This document shows positions 1 to 8,134 of a stretch of 64,000 nucleotides of DNA, one piece after another. The notes below the pieces were generated by a model that made no database searches, was not told where the DNA came from, and worked only from the letters and a program-made list of their open reading frames with translations. Source of the DNA: JAGLOK01 sp963676355 (GTDB lineage Bacteria; Bacillota; Clostridia; Christensenellales; UMGS416); NCBI GenBank assembly GCA_963676355.1, contig OY781093.1, positions 124,001 through 188,000 on the forward strand, given 5' to 3'. Every line of letters begins with the position of its first letter. Position 1 is the first letter of the stretch. A program made the translations under genes and the position numbers.

Positions 1-285
1 GTAAACACAAAAGATATAGTTCTCGCCCAGCGCGAGGACGGCTCGACCGTAATCTACACTCTAAAGGATAGGATAACAACTTCTGAACCTTTAGGTGAGC
101 TTGAAAAGAGACTTGATCCAAGCAGATTTTTTAGATCTCACAAATCCTACATCATAAACCTTAAGAAAATTACAAAGGTTTATCCTTATGGACGGTGGAC
201 ATATATAGTCAAATTTGAGGGCACTGAAAGAGACGCACTCATTACACATGAAAAATTCTCAAAGCTAGAAGAAATGTTTAACTGA
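1..285 (+). CDS. LytTR-type DNA-binding domain, C-terminal part of a response regulator (5' truncated)
   Basis: The frame is open from the first base to a TGA at 283-285, giving 94 residues. The pattern FFRSHKSYIINL followed by ITKVYPYGRWTYIVKF is the C-terminal half of a LytTR (AgrA/LytR) DNA-binding domain, in which a conserved arginine/histidine patch and a beta-rich fold contact direct repeats in promoters. Family members are usually about 240 residues with an N-terminal receiver domain, which would lie left of the window. The partner histidine kinase and the target genes are not visible. A hairpin terminator follows directly, so this is the last gene of its unit. Confidence 0.8.
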   Translation, partial: VNTKDIVLAQREDGSTVIYTLKDRITTSEPLGELEKRLDPSRFFRSHKSYIINLKKITKVYPYGRWTYIVKFEGTERDALITHEKFSKLEEMFN

Positions 286-303
286 AAATCATTTAATAAT
301 AAC

Positions 304-338
304 AAAGAGCCGTTCGAAAAATCCGAGCGGCTCTTTTT
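304..338 (+). terminator. Rho-independent terminator after the LytTR gene
   Basis: GAGCCG (307-312) pairs with CGGCTC (328-333) and is followed by TTTTT. The A-rich left flank could also end the convergent minus-strand operon, but the T tract is better on the plus strand. Confidence 0.75.
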
Positions 339-359
339 ATTACACAATTACTTGCGCTT

Positions 360-878
360 TTAATCTTTAATATAGCAATCCACTATCTTTCCGAAAAACA
401 GCGTGTGATAGTCTCCGTTTTCATAATCGCCTGCATACATCTTATCAACGATAGATCTTTCCATCTTGGTTGCATCCATTGTGTCCTTACCAACCACCTC
501 ACACTCAATGTGAAGGCTGGCCTCCCCTATAATCGGGCAATCCACCACGTTTGCATCAATATCTGTAAAATTGCAAACTTCAAACTTATCCATATCTCTT
601 CCCGATTTGCTTCCACAAATACCCAGCTCTTTTCGAAGCTCACCGTTTAATGGCACACTCACAGTAAAAACTCCGCTTTCATCCACCATATGATGGGTAT
701 AACGCGAAAGCCTGACTGGCGCTATGAACACCTGCATTCCCCAGTATATCGAAAGAGAACCCCAGCCTATCGTCATTGAATTTATCTTGTCGCCAAGTTT
801 TGCGTTTAAAAACAGCCCACCTTTTCCTAATGCCTCAAGAATTTGAGATGAATAGTCAAATGCATTAATCTTTTTCAT
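360..878 (-). CDS. Flavin reductase family protein (FMN-binding split barrel)
   Basis: The product has 172 residues from an ATG at 878. That start has GAAAGGAAAC upstream, whereas the longer open frame (to 941) would overlap the preceding gene and lacks a ribosome site. The sequence has the layout of DIM6/NTAB-type flavin reductases: an early IGWGSLSIYWG segment, then VAPVRLSRYTHHMV and a FTVSVPL segment that together build the FMN site of a split beta-barrel. Such proteins reduce or carry FMN, and their physiological partner is often unknown. It is the last gene of a minus-strand operon behind mntP. Substrate cannot be assigned from sequence. Confidence 0.75.
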   Translation of the reverse strand: MKKINAFDYSSQILEALGKGGLFLNAKLGDKINSMTIGWGSLSIYWGMQVFIAPVRLSRYTHHMVDESGVFTVSVPLNGELRKELGICGSKSGRDMDKFEVCNFTDIDANVVDCPIIGEASLHIECEVVGKDTMDATKMERSIVDKMYAGDYENGDYHTLFFGKIVDCYIKD

Positions 879-921
879 AGTGTTTCCTTTCGTTTTTATA
901 AAGATTTTTTGTGCCTGATTT

Positions 922-1482
922 TTAGCCCAATAGGTGCTCAATCAGTATTTTAATTCCCAATGCAATAAGCACGAGTCCACCTAGCACATCAAACAACCTG
1001 GGATATTTTTCACTTTTAAGATTACAAGCAAGAAGCACTCCTGCACCAGACAAAGCAAAGGTTATAACACCGGTAAGAATTGCAGGCAACCACAAAGCCT
1101 CTCCCAACGCTTTAACAGAGATCCCCGCCGCCATCGCATCAATTGATGTTGCAAGTGCTAAAATTACTAAAGTTTTAATTCCTGTTAAAGGCCTGCTTTC
1201 TTCTCCCTTAATGGCTTCATATATCATGTGAGCACCAATTAACAGCAGTAATCCAAATGCTATATAATGGTCAATCGATTCAATATATTTTGAAAATGAT
1301 GATGCGAGAATCCATCCTGCTGCAAGCATTCCGAACTGAAACACCCCGAAAAAAGTTGCGCATAAAAACGCCACTTTCTTCTGCTCTCGCTTGTCGTGAA
1401 TGCAAGCACCCAAAGAAAGCGATGCCGCAAAAGCATCCATAGCTAGTGCTGTTGCTAGTAAAAAAGTTGAAAGAAATGTCAT
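922..1482 (-). CDS. mntP: MntP-family putative manganese efflux pump
   Basis: The product is 186 residues, the usual size for MntP. It has six hydrophobic segments and the family's two related halves, each with an acidic membrane motif: MDAFAAS (Asp16) and SIDAMAAG (Asp115). In Escherichia coli MntP exports Mn2+ and is controlled by MntR and a manganese riboswitch; no such riboswitch is possible here because only 12 bases separate this gene from its upstream neighbour. The ribosome site ACGGAGAAACCC precedes the ATG. Position inside an operon with sugar-dehydrogenase and YdcF-like genes gives no functional hint beyond cotranscription. Confidence 0.85.
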   Translation of the reverse strand: MTFLSTFLLATALAMDAFAASLSLGACIHDKREQKKVAFLCATFFGVFQFGMLAAGWILASSFSKYIESIDHYIAFGLLLLIGAHMIYEAIKGEESRPLTGIKTLVILALATSIDAMAAGISVKALGEALWLPAILTGVITFALSGAGVLLACNLKSEKYPRLFDVLGGLVLIALGIKILIEHLLG

Positions 1483-1494
1483 GGGTTTCTCCGT

Positions 1495-2166
1495 CTATGT
1501 CTTGCCGTCTTCTGTTATTCTTCCATCGCCCGTTATAGGTATCTTCTCTCCAAGCATCGGCTCAGGCTTTAGTATCTCAACCTCTAAAAACGCCTTTATC
1601 CTCGCCGCGCACTCGCGAGCCTTAAAATATAATATCTTGCTTGAAACATATACATCGCTTGGCAGGCCTTTAACCTCAACGCCCATTCGCTTTGCTATAT
1701 AGCAAGCCCGATAAAGATGATATTTCTGTGTGCAGATAACAGCTCTTTTAACTTCAAAAATATCTTTTGCGCGATACATCGTAGAATAAGTGTCAAAACC
1801 TGCGTGGTCCATGAACACATCTTCAATTTTAACACCTTTTTCAATCAAATACTGCCGCATGGCGTTTACTTCATCATACCCATAAGTTCCATGATCACCT
1901 GAAACCAATATTTTAGGCACTGTACCATTGTCATACATTTTGAAAGCAAAGTCCAGTCTGTCACGAAGCATATAGCTTGGCGTTCCGTCGCTTCCCACTT
2001 TTGCACCCAGCACTATGGCACAGTCATATTCTTCTTCAATATCCTCCACCGAAGAAAAATCGCTTTTCCCTATCAAAACAACATATAGATTTATTAATCC
2101 TATAATTAAGCAAAAAGCAATCGCGAAAATCATGATTGCTTTTATTATTCTTTTTACAAATTTCAC
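1495..2166 (-). CDS. YdcF/SanA-like DUF218 membrane protein
   Basis: The product is 223 residues from a GTG start placed one base after the stop of the upstream dehydrogenase, so translation is probably coupled. Residues about 7-29 form one membrane anchor. The rest is a DUF218 domain: CAIVLGAKV, then SYMLRDRLDFAFKMY, ILVSGDHG and TQKYHLYRACYIAKRMG. SanA, a family member in enteric bacteria, affects envelope permeability to vancomycin; the biochemical activity of the family remains unclear. Coupling to a UDP-sugar dehydrogenase fits a cell-surface role. The last 25 or so residues are charged and look disordered. Confidence 0.8.
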   Translation of the reverse strand: MKFVKRIIKAIMIFAIAFCLIIGLINLYVVLIGKSDFSSVEDIEEEYDCAIVLGAKVGSDGTPSYMLRDRLDFAFKMYDNGTVPKILVSGDHGTYGYDEVNAMRQYLIEKGVKIEDVFMDHAGFDTYSTMYRAKDIFEVKRAVICTQKYHLYRACYIAKRMGVEVKGLPSDVYVSSKILYFKARECAARIKAFLEVEILKPEPMLGEKIPITGDGRITEDGKT

Positions 2167-2167
2167 T

Positions 2168-3487
2168 TTAAAGCCGCCAATAAGAAATTCCAGTCTTTAT
2201 TGCTTCTTTTTCGCTGTACACTCCCTTAACATCTATAAGCACTCCAGAGTCTACAAACCACTTTTTCATCTCTTCAAGAGAAATAGCTTTATACTCATCA
2301 TGCCCCACTGCACATATAACAACATCAACCGGAAGTATTTCGTCCGCATCACTTAGCATGATTCCATATTCCCTGAAGCATTCCTGCTTATCTGCGTGTG
2401 GGTCTACCACCTTTACATCAATGCCATAGGATTCAAGCTCTGAAACAATATCCACCACCTTGGTGTTTCTCACATCACCCACGTTCTCTTTAAATGTAAG
2501 CCCTAGAACAAGTGCTTTTGCTCCACGCACAGAGCTACCCGATGCTATCATTTTTTTAACAGTCTGAGACGCAACATATGCTCCCATTCCGTCATTGATG
2601 CGCCTGCCTGATAATATAATCTCAGGATAATATCCCACTTGCTTGGCTTTATATGACAGATAATAAGGGTCAACACCTATGCAATGTCCACCCACAAGTC
2701 CGGGTGTAAAGTTTAAAAAGTTCCACTTTGTGCCTGCGGCTTTTAAAACTTCATCGGTATCTATTCCAAGTTTATCAAATATCATTGATATTTCATTAAC
2801 AAAAGCGATATTAATATCACGTTGGCTGTTCTCGATTACTTTTGCTGCTTCTGCCACTTTAAGCGATGATGCGCGATGTATGCCAGCTGTAATAATTGAT
2901 GAATATAACACATCTAGTGTGTCAAGAGTGTCCGCATCGCTGCCGGATACAACTTTAACAATAGTTTCAAGCCTATGTACTTTATCTGCGGGATTTATTC
3001 TCTCAGGCGAATAACCCACTGTGAAATCCTCTCCAAATTTAAGTCCGGAATGTTCTTCTAAAACAGGGATGCAGACCTCTTCTGTAGCGCCAGGATATAC
3101 CGTTGACTCATATACAACTATGCACCCACGCTTCATTTGCTTTCCCACAGTAGTGCTGGAGCCTATGAGAGGCTTAAAATCAGGAGTTCTGGCCTCTGTT
3201 ATAGGAGTGGGAACAGCCACAATAATAATGTCAGCACGTGACAATTCTTCAGGATTATATGTCAGCTGAATGTTTGCATTTTGCAACTTTTCATTTCCAA
3301 TCTCATCCGTTACATCAATTCCTTGTTGATATTTCTCAACTTTTTCTTGATTTATATCAAACCCTATCGTTTCATACTTTGCCGCAAATGCTGCTGCAAG
3401 AGGAAGCCCAACATACCCAAGCCCTACCACAGCTATAACAGCCGTCTTATTTTCAACCAACTTTTTTAATTCTTTTATATTTTGCAT
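2168..3487 (-). CDS. Nucleotide-sugar dehydrogenase (UDP-HexNAc 6-dehydrogenase, TviB/WbpA type)
   Basis: The product is 439 residues with a Rossmann motif GLGYVGLP (22-29), the family motif YSPERINPAD (159-168) and the active-site segment VGGHCIGVDPYY with Cys269 as the expected thiohemiacetal nucleophile. The enzyme oxidises C6 of a UDP-sugar to the uronic acid with two NAD+. The YSPERI and GGHCIGVDPYY forms are typical of the UDP-GlcNAc/UDP-ManNAc dehydrogenase branch (WbpA, TviB, WecC) rather than UDP-glucose dehydrogenase. It is the first gene of a four-gene operon with a near-consensus promoter. A WbpP/TviC-like 4-epimerase lies at 62345-63319 and could act in the same pathway. Exact substrate is inferred. 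Confidence 0.88.
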   Translation of the reverse strand: MQNIKELKKLVENKTAVIAVVGLGYVGLPLAAAFAAKYETIGFDINQEKVEKYQQGIDVTDEIGNEKLQNANIQLTYNPEELSRADIIIVAVPTPITEARTPDFKPLIGSSTTVGKQMKRGCIVVYESTVYPGATEEVCIPVLEEHSGLKFGEDFTVGYSPERINPADKVHRLETIVKVVSGSDADTLDTLDVLYSSIITAGIHRASSLKVAEAAKVIENSQRDINIAFVNEISMIFDKLGIDTDEVLKAAGTKWNFLNFTPGLVGGHCIGVDPYYLSYKAKQVGYYPEIILSGRRINDGMGAYVASQTVKKMIASGSSVRGAKALVLGLTFKENVGDVRNTKVVDIVSELESYGIDVKVVDPHADKQECFREYGIMLSDADEILPVDVVICAVGHDEYKAISLEEMKKWFVDSGVLIDVKGVYSEKEAIKTGISYWRL

Positions 3488-3512
3488 ACTGCACCTTTTT
3501 AATATTTTCTAT

Positions 3513-3541
3513 AGTATATATCCAATTTAATCTTGTTTCAA
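3513..3541 (-). promoter_or_regulatory. Sigma-A promoter of the dehydrogenase-ydcF-mntP-flavin reductase operon
   Basis: On the minus strand TTGAAA (536-541 of the 3 kb block) is 17 bases from TATACT (513-518), 26 bases upstream of the ATG at 3487. Confidence 0.7.
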
Positions 3542-3570
3542 GAGCGATGCCTACTTGCTCATCAATAAGC

Positions 3571-3595
3571 AAAAGCCGCTCTTAAAAAGAGCGGC
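3571..3595 (-). terminator. Rho-independent terminator of the HEPN-like/NPCBM-like gene
   Basis: A perfect 9-bp stem GCCGCTCTT/AAGAGCGGC with a three-base loop, followed on the minus strand by TTTT. Confidence 0.8.
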
Positions 3596-3608
3596 AAATA
3601 AGTTTATA

Positions 3609-4817
3609 TTACTCTTCTTCTGTCTCCTTATAATAAAGCTTGAAGTTTCCCATCACAACATTAAGGGTTCCTTTGTCTCCCTTGTATTGATCAAGTTTTA
3701 TAGTAAGCACTGCACAATCATCCCCCAATGGAACCGTGACATTTTCTAAGAAATCGTCAAAGTCCATTCGGTCTCCTGGCCACACTTCTTTGTCGTCAGC
3801 ACTAATTGTTACTTTGTATGTGCCAAAATTTTGTCTTACATCATAGCCAAAAGTCTCCTCACATCCCAAGTCAAATGAGATTTTGTCAAACTTACCTTCA
3901 AGATAGAAAGTAACAGTGTTCGAGCCCTTAGTCTCCATAATCTGGTCAGACTTTACAAAGAAAGCCATACCATGATAATAGATCTGTCCGCTCATTGTGA
4001 AAGGCTCTGTGTTTCCGTTTAAATTCCAATGACTGAAAAAAACCGTACCGCTTCCGCCGCTAGCTTTTGTCATGCTGATGTCATCAATGTATTCAAAAGG
4101 ATCTTCCTCGGGTGTAGGAACCGGTGTTTCTGTCGCTGCCACAATATTTGTGGGCTCCGGCGTTGCCGTCGCAGTATATTCTATTGTTGTCACCGGCGGC
4201 TCTTTATCTTTCTTTATTCCTTTAAGAAGAGCCGACACTCCTATAACTGCGCCTCCGATAACTACCACAGCTATCGCCAGCGTCACAATCGAACCGTATC
4301 TTCTCATAAAACGGGAAAAAGAAAATTTCCTCTGGTAATCTCCGCCCACCTCATATCCTTCAACTTCAGCTGAGCCTTGAACGCCCGCCATAGGGATTGC
4401 ACCATAGGATTGCGAGTAGCCGTCTATGTGTGGCCACCCTTCCTTTTCAGCTTCTCTGAACAGCCACTGACCTATATCAAGGCAATCTGCAATGCACCCA
4501 TGCACCAATTTGCTGGAACTATCTAGGTCGCGAAGCGATGTGCGTGAGCCTGCGCTTCTGACATTGTGGAATTTCTGCAAAATTTCTGCGGGAACCATGC
4601 CCGATGTCTGCAAAGCTTCAAGCTTTTCAATCTGGGATGCGCCTCCTGCCACTTGAAGCTCATAAAAATCAAGCGCAATATCCGTGGCCCATTCACAATA
4701 TGTCCTAAGGGATGAAAGTGCAGATGATGGGCTAACGTCGGCAAGTCTGCTTGCATCGGCTGCCATCGCCGCAAGCTTTGGCCATTTCACTCTTAAAAAA
4801 TCAAATTCTGACGCCAT
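3609..4817 (-). CDS. Membrane protein with N-terminal DUF4145/HEPN-like domain and C-terminal NPCBM-like domain
   Basis: The product is 402 residues. Residues 1-125 are helical and resemble the DUF4145 group of the HEPN superfamily: FDFLRVKWPKLAAMAADA, then SSLRTYCEWATDIALDFYEL, and a later FHNVRSAGSRTSLRDL where HEPN proteins usually carry an arginine-x4-6-histidine motif. The histidine is missing, so nuclease activity is unlikely. A glycine-rich linker leads to one membrane helix (about 173-196), then a Thr/Pro-rich spacer and a beta-rich domain (about 240-402) with YHGMAFF and FYLEGKFDKISFDLG, as in NPCBM carbohydrate-binding domains. Positive charge before the helix predicts N-in, C-out topology. 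It is a single gene with its own terminator. Function is unknown; see findings. Confidence 0.6.
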   Translation of the reverse strand: MASEFDFLRVKWPKLAAMAADASRLADVSPSSALSSLRTYCEWATDIALDFYELQVAGGASQIEKLEALQTSGMVPAEILQKFHNVRSAGSRTSLRDLDSSSKLVHGCIADCLDIGQWLFREAEKEGWPHIDGYSQSYGAIPMAGVQGSAEVEGYEVGGDYQRKFSFSRFMRRYGSIVTLAIAVVVIGGAVIGVSALLKGIKKDKEPPVTTIEYTATATPEPTNIVAATETPVPTPEEDPFEYIDDISMTKASGGSGTVFFSHWNLNGNTEPFTMSGQIYYHGMAFFVKSDQIMETKGSNTVTFYLEGKFDKISFDLGCEETFGYDVRQNFGTYKVTISADDKEVWPGDRMDFDDFLENVTVPLGDDCAVLTIKLDQYKGDKGTLNVVMGNFKLYYKETEEE

Positions 4818-4954
4818 TAAACCAAACCTTTCTTAAAGTATTGTAAAAGCACACTACCCTTTATCTTAAAATATATTACTATTATTATATAATATCCAAC
4901 GTATATATTAAGTTATTATTACATAACTGTCAATCAATTTACATAAAAAGGTAA

Positions 4955-5785
4955 TTAGTTTTTAGCCAACACTCCGTACATATCTTTTTGCACACGGCTT
5001 AAACCACCCTTTTTTATCTTTATTCCACTAAATCCTGCATTTTTCAACACATCCAAAAGTTCTTTTTTGTCGTAGCGTTTATCCCAAATTCTATACACTT
5101 TCATATCATCTTCTAATATCACAAAAGCTTCATATAGCGCAGCACCCACGCTGTCATACATTTTAGTGCGTTCAAGTACAGCATAATCACCGCGATTCCA
5201 AAACCCACCCTGCTCAATTTTCCAAGAGATATTCTCTTTTTCAAATGGCGAACTTTTAGAATATACATCAAACGCAAAACAGCCTCCGCCTTTGAGAGCG
5301 CTTTTTACATTTTTCAGCATTTCATCTCGCTCTTTAGGTGAGAGTGCTCCAAAATCACACCATATCATTGAGATGCAGTCATATTTATCTGCAAAATTAT
5401 GCTGCGTATAATCCCCTTGTATATATGATATAATATCCGCATATTCGCCTTTATGAGCCATGGCATAGCCCAGCGATTGCCTTGATATATCTATCCCTGT
5501 GTAATGTATGCCCATTTTTGCGAACTCCTTAGCATAAAGCCCCGGTCCGCAACCTAAATCCAAGACAGAATCGCCCGCCTTCAAGTCGCAGTTTTTTATT
5601 ATATTGCTAACTACTTTCTGCCTGAGTGTGCTTTTATATGATGCCTTGTCGTGAGATTCATCAAGATGCGCCACAAGCATGTTTCGCGAGATATACTCAT
5701 CATCCCAAATAGGCGCGCCTTTTTCATAGGCTTTTGGCCATGAAGCATTGCTTTTGAGTTTAAATATCAGCTCTTTTAATTCCAT
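4955..5785 (-). CDS. Class I SAM-dependent methyltransferase
   Basis: The product is 276 residues from the ATG at 5785; the frame extends to an ATG at 5857 (300 residues), and neither start has a convincing ribosome site. Motif I is VLDLGCGPGLYAKEF, followed by an acidic residue ending strand 2 (YTGIDIS) and a motif IV-like DCISMIWCDFGALSP. The segment SFEKENISWKIEQGGFW resembles small-molecule methyltransferases of the UbiE/YrrT kind. Substrate cannot be predicted. It stands alone between two opposing neighbours, with about 200 AT-rich bases upstream. Confidence 0.8.
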   Translation of the reverse strand: MELKELIFKLKSNASWPKAYEKGAPIWDDEYISRNMLVAHLDESHDKASYKSTLRQKVVSNIIKNCDLKAGDSVLDLGCGPGLYAKEFAKMGIHYTGIDISRQSLGYAMAHKGEYADIISYIQGDYTQHNFADKYDCISMIWCDFGALSPKERDEMLKNVKSALKGGGCFAFDVYSKSSPFEKENISWKIEQGGFWNRGDYAVLERTKMYDSVGAALYEAFVILEDDMKVYRIWDKRYDKKELLDVLKNAGFSGIKIKKGGLSRVQKDMYGVLAKN

Positions 5786-5995
5786 AGATGTATTATATCT
5801 CAATTGCTCAGCGAAAACCATACAACAAGCAAAGCTTTTGGTAAAATAATTATTCATTACACACCATATTTTGTTATCATCTTTTGAATGTATACAATAT
5901 AGCTTGTTTTATGGTATTATTATATATTGTTAAACAAAGGGTGTACGGGGTATGCGTTTATATGATTTATTCACGCCATATTAGGAGAGATTTAG

Positions 5996-7087
5996 ATGAA
6001 AATCAAAAAAATTCAAAGCTTTTATAAAAATAATATTTGTATAGTTAAAGTGATATCAGAAGACGGTGCTTTTGGCTATGGTCAATGCGCTCCATTTAAC
6101 GCTGACATCACACAGCTTATTCTTCACAAACAGGTTGCACAGCATGTCTTAGGACAAGAAGACAATGATTTTGCAATAGCAGATAAAGTGATATTAAACG
6201 AATATGAGTTTACAGGTTCATATATATCGCGCGCGGTATCAGGAATTGACACCGCACTTTGGGATTTAAAAGGCAGGCGCGAAAAACGTTCCGTTTCAAA
6301 CATCATCGGCAAAAAGCGCGAGCGCATCATGCTCTATGGCTCATCCATGCAAAGAGAGCTTCCCGTCTCAGAAGAAATAGACAGGATGCAGGCATTAAGA
6401 AGCGAAAAAGGCTATGGTTCATTCAAGCTGAGAGTTGGACTTCCAAATGGCAACGATACTGACAATTGGCCGGGACACAGCGAAGACTTAGTTCGCCAGT
6501 GTCATAAAGTTTTAGGTCCACATGTAGAGCTATATGTGGATGCAAATGGCGGAATGTCTGTTAAAAAGAGCCTGGCATATAAAGAACTGCTTGCCCAAAA
6601 CAATGTAAAATTCTTAGAAGAGCCGTGTCCTTATTGGGAGTTGGAGAAAACCGGTGAAATAAAAGATGGCTATGAAGAAAGCGGCGTTCTTATAGCAGCA
6701 GGTCAGCAAGAATTTATGTTCAGCCGTATAAAACGCATGCTGTCCGAGCACAAGGTGGATATTTTTCAACCGGACATCTGCCAGATAGGCGGATTTTCAA
6801 GAGCATATGCAGCTTCAAAGCTTGCAGCCCAAGAAGATATATTTACAACAGCGCACAACTCCACAAACTCCTTGCTGTTTGCATTTTCATTGCATCTTAT
6901 GGCAGTGGTGGATAAACCTTGGCGCACAATGGAGCATTCCATAGAAAAAGAATCTTACCTGAACGGATTTTTAAACCGCACACCTGAAATTAAAGACGGC
7001 TATGTGAAAGTGCCGGAAGAGCCGGGCTGGGGATTTGAGCCCACATCAAGCTGGCTTGCATCATCCAGAACAGTAGTAAGCGAGTAG
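5996..7087 (+). CDS. Mandelate racemase/muconate lactonizing enzyme family protein (enolase superfamily)
   Basis: The product is 363 residues with an AGGAGAGA ribosome site. The N-terminal capping domain is followed by a beta barrel with the superfamily's catalytic positions: SFKLRVG on strand 2, metal ligands in YVDANGG, FLEEPCPY and GQQEF, and a mandelate-racemase-like Asp/His dyad in FQPDICQIGG and TTAHNST. Family members abstract the proton alpha to a carboxylate and racemise or dehydrate sugar acids. The dyad together with a Lys-x-Arg strand-2 motif suggests a sugar-acid dehydratase, but the substrate is open. No sugar-acid transporter or kinase is adjacent. A WalJ-like gene follows after 11 bases and is probably cotranscribed. 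Confidence 0.8.
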   Translation: MKIKKIQSFYKNNICIVKVISEDGAFGYGQCAPFNADITQLILHKQVAQHVLGQEDNDFAIADKVILNEYEFTGSYISRAVSGIDTALWDLKGRREKRSVSNIIGKKRERIMLYGSSMQRELPVSEEIDRMQALRSEKGYGSFKLRVGLPNGNDTDNWPGHSEDLVRQCHKVLGPHVELYVDANGGMSVKKSLAYKELLAQNNVKFLEEPCPYWELEKTGEIKDGYEESGVLIAAGQQEFMFSRIKRMLSEHKVDIFQPDICQIGGFSRAYAASKLAAQEDIFTTAHNSTNSLLFAFSLHLMAVVDKPWRTMEHSIEKESYLNGFLNRTPEIKDGYVKVPEEPGWGFEPTSSWLASSRTVVSE

Positions 7088-7098
7088 ACGGAGACCAC

Positions 7099-7893
7099 AT
7101 GCCAATGTTTATATGCCCACTTTTTTCGGGCTCAAAAGGAAACAGTACATTTATAGCAACAGAAGATACCGCGATACTGGTTGATGCAGGAACGTCCGCA
7201 CGACAAGTAGGTTTTGCACTAGAGCGAGTAAGTGCTGGATTTGAGCACTTAAAGGCCGTTGTTATAACCCATGAACATATTGACCACATAAGAGCGATAA
7301 GCGTTATTTCACGCAGATACGATGTACCTATATATGCAAACGAAAACACATGGAACGCGATACTCAACATGAAGTCATTTAATGACATCCCTATTAAAAA
7401 TCGCGTAATGTTTGACGGCGACTTTTATGTGGGATCACTCGCTATAAGCCCATTTAAAATATCCCACGATTCTGCAGACCCTGTGGGCTATAGTATTTAT
7501 TCAGGCAATAAAAAAGCTGTGGTTGCAACTGATACCGGATATTTTACAAAGGCTGCAATGAGCGCAGCATTAGGGGCGGATGCCTGTGTTTTGGAAAGCA
7601 ACCATGATGTTCACATGCTGGAAAATGGGCCATATCCAGTCCACCTTAAAAATCGAATACTAAGCCGTAAAGGCCATCTTTCAAATCACGATTCATCGCG
7701 TGTGATAGAGCAAATAATAGAAAGCGGATGCAGAAATTTTTCACTTGCACACCTGTCACAGGACAACAATACTCCTGAGGCTGCATTTGACAGCGCTGCA
7801 AAGGCTGCACACAATCTCGGTGCTAAGGTAGGCAAAGATGTAAATATTTATGTCGCACCGCAGTTTGGCCCTGGTGACGCCATAATAATCTAA
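7099..7893 (+). CDS. MBL-fold metallohydrolase, WalJ/YycJ type
   Basis: The product is 264 residues, the usual length of this family. It opens with FICPLFSGSKGNSTFI, the WalJ/YycJ-type start, and carries the metal motif HEHIDH (His58, His60, Asp62, His63), a later NHDVHML and a C-terminal SLAHLSQDNNTPE. Relatives are cytoplasmic 5'-3' exonuclease-like MBL proteins linked to the WalKR cell-wall system in Bacillus and Staphylococcus, where the gene usually sits with walKR. Here no walKR is nearby, so only the family call is firm. The ribosome site ACGGAGACC lies in the 11-base gap after the enolase-type gene. Confidence 0.85.
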   Translation: MPMFICPLFSGSKGNSTFIATEDTAILVDAGTSARQVGFALERVSAGFEHLKAVVITHEHIDHIRAISVISRRYDVPIYANENTWNAILNMKSFNDIPIKNRVMFDGDFYVGSLAISPFKISHDSADPVGYSIYSGNKKAVVATDTGYFTKAAMSAALGADACVLESNHDVHMLENGPYPVHLKNRILSRKGHLSNHDSSRVIEQIIESGCRNFSLAHLSQDNNTPEAAFDSAAKAAHNLGAKVGKDVNIYVAPQFGPGDAIII

Positions 7894-8101
7894 AAAAGCT
7901 CTTTACAGAAAAGGCATCTTTAACTTTTGCATAAAATTATTCCAAACTTTTTTATTATTTATTTATAAAAATATGTTGTGTGTATTCCAATTTATACCTA
8001 ATATCACAGACTAACCTAATTTAAACATGTTTAATTTTCTACCGATAATGTTATATATAATATAAAGGTTTTTATTTTATGTAAAAATTACTATGAAATA
8101 A

Positions 8102-8110
8102 TGATATAAT
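8102..8110 (+). promoter_or_regulatory. Extended -10 element upstream of the FAD oxidoreductase gene
   Basis: TGATATAAT places the expected transcript start near 8117. That leaves GGAG at 8122-8125 as ribosome site for the ATG at 8135 and argues against the ATG at 8120. No good -35 is seen. The upstream 7894-8101 stretch is AT-rich with nothing else recognisable. Confidence 0.5.
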
Positions 8111-8134
8111 AAAGTTATTATGGAGATTCGGTTA

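Noticed and set aside
922..1494. Manganese riboswitch for mntP
   Set aside because: Only 12 bases separate mntP from the upstream gene, leaving no room for the aptamer.
8120..8134. ATG at 8120 as the start of the FAD oxidoreductase
   Set aside because: It lies about three bases after the predicted transcript start and overlaps the GGAG that serves the ATG at 8135.
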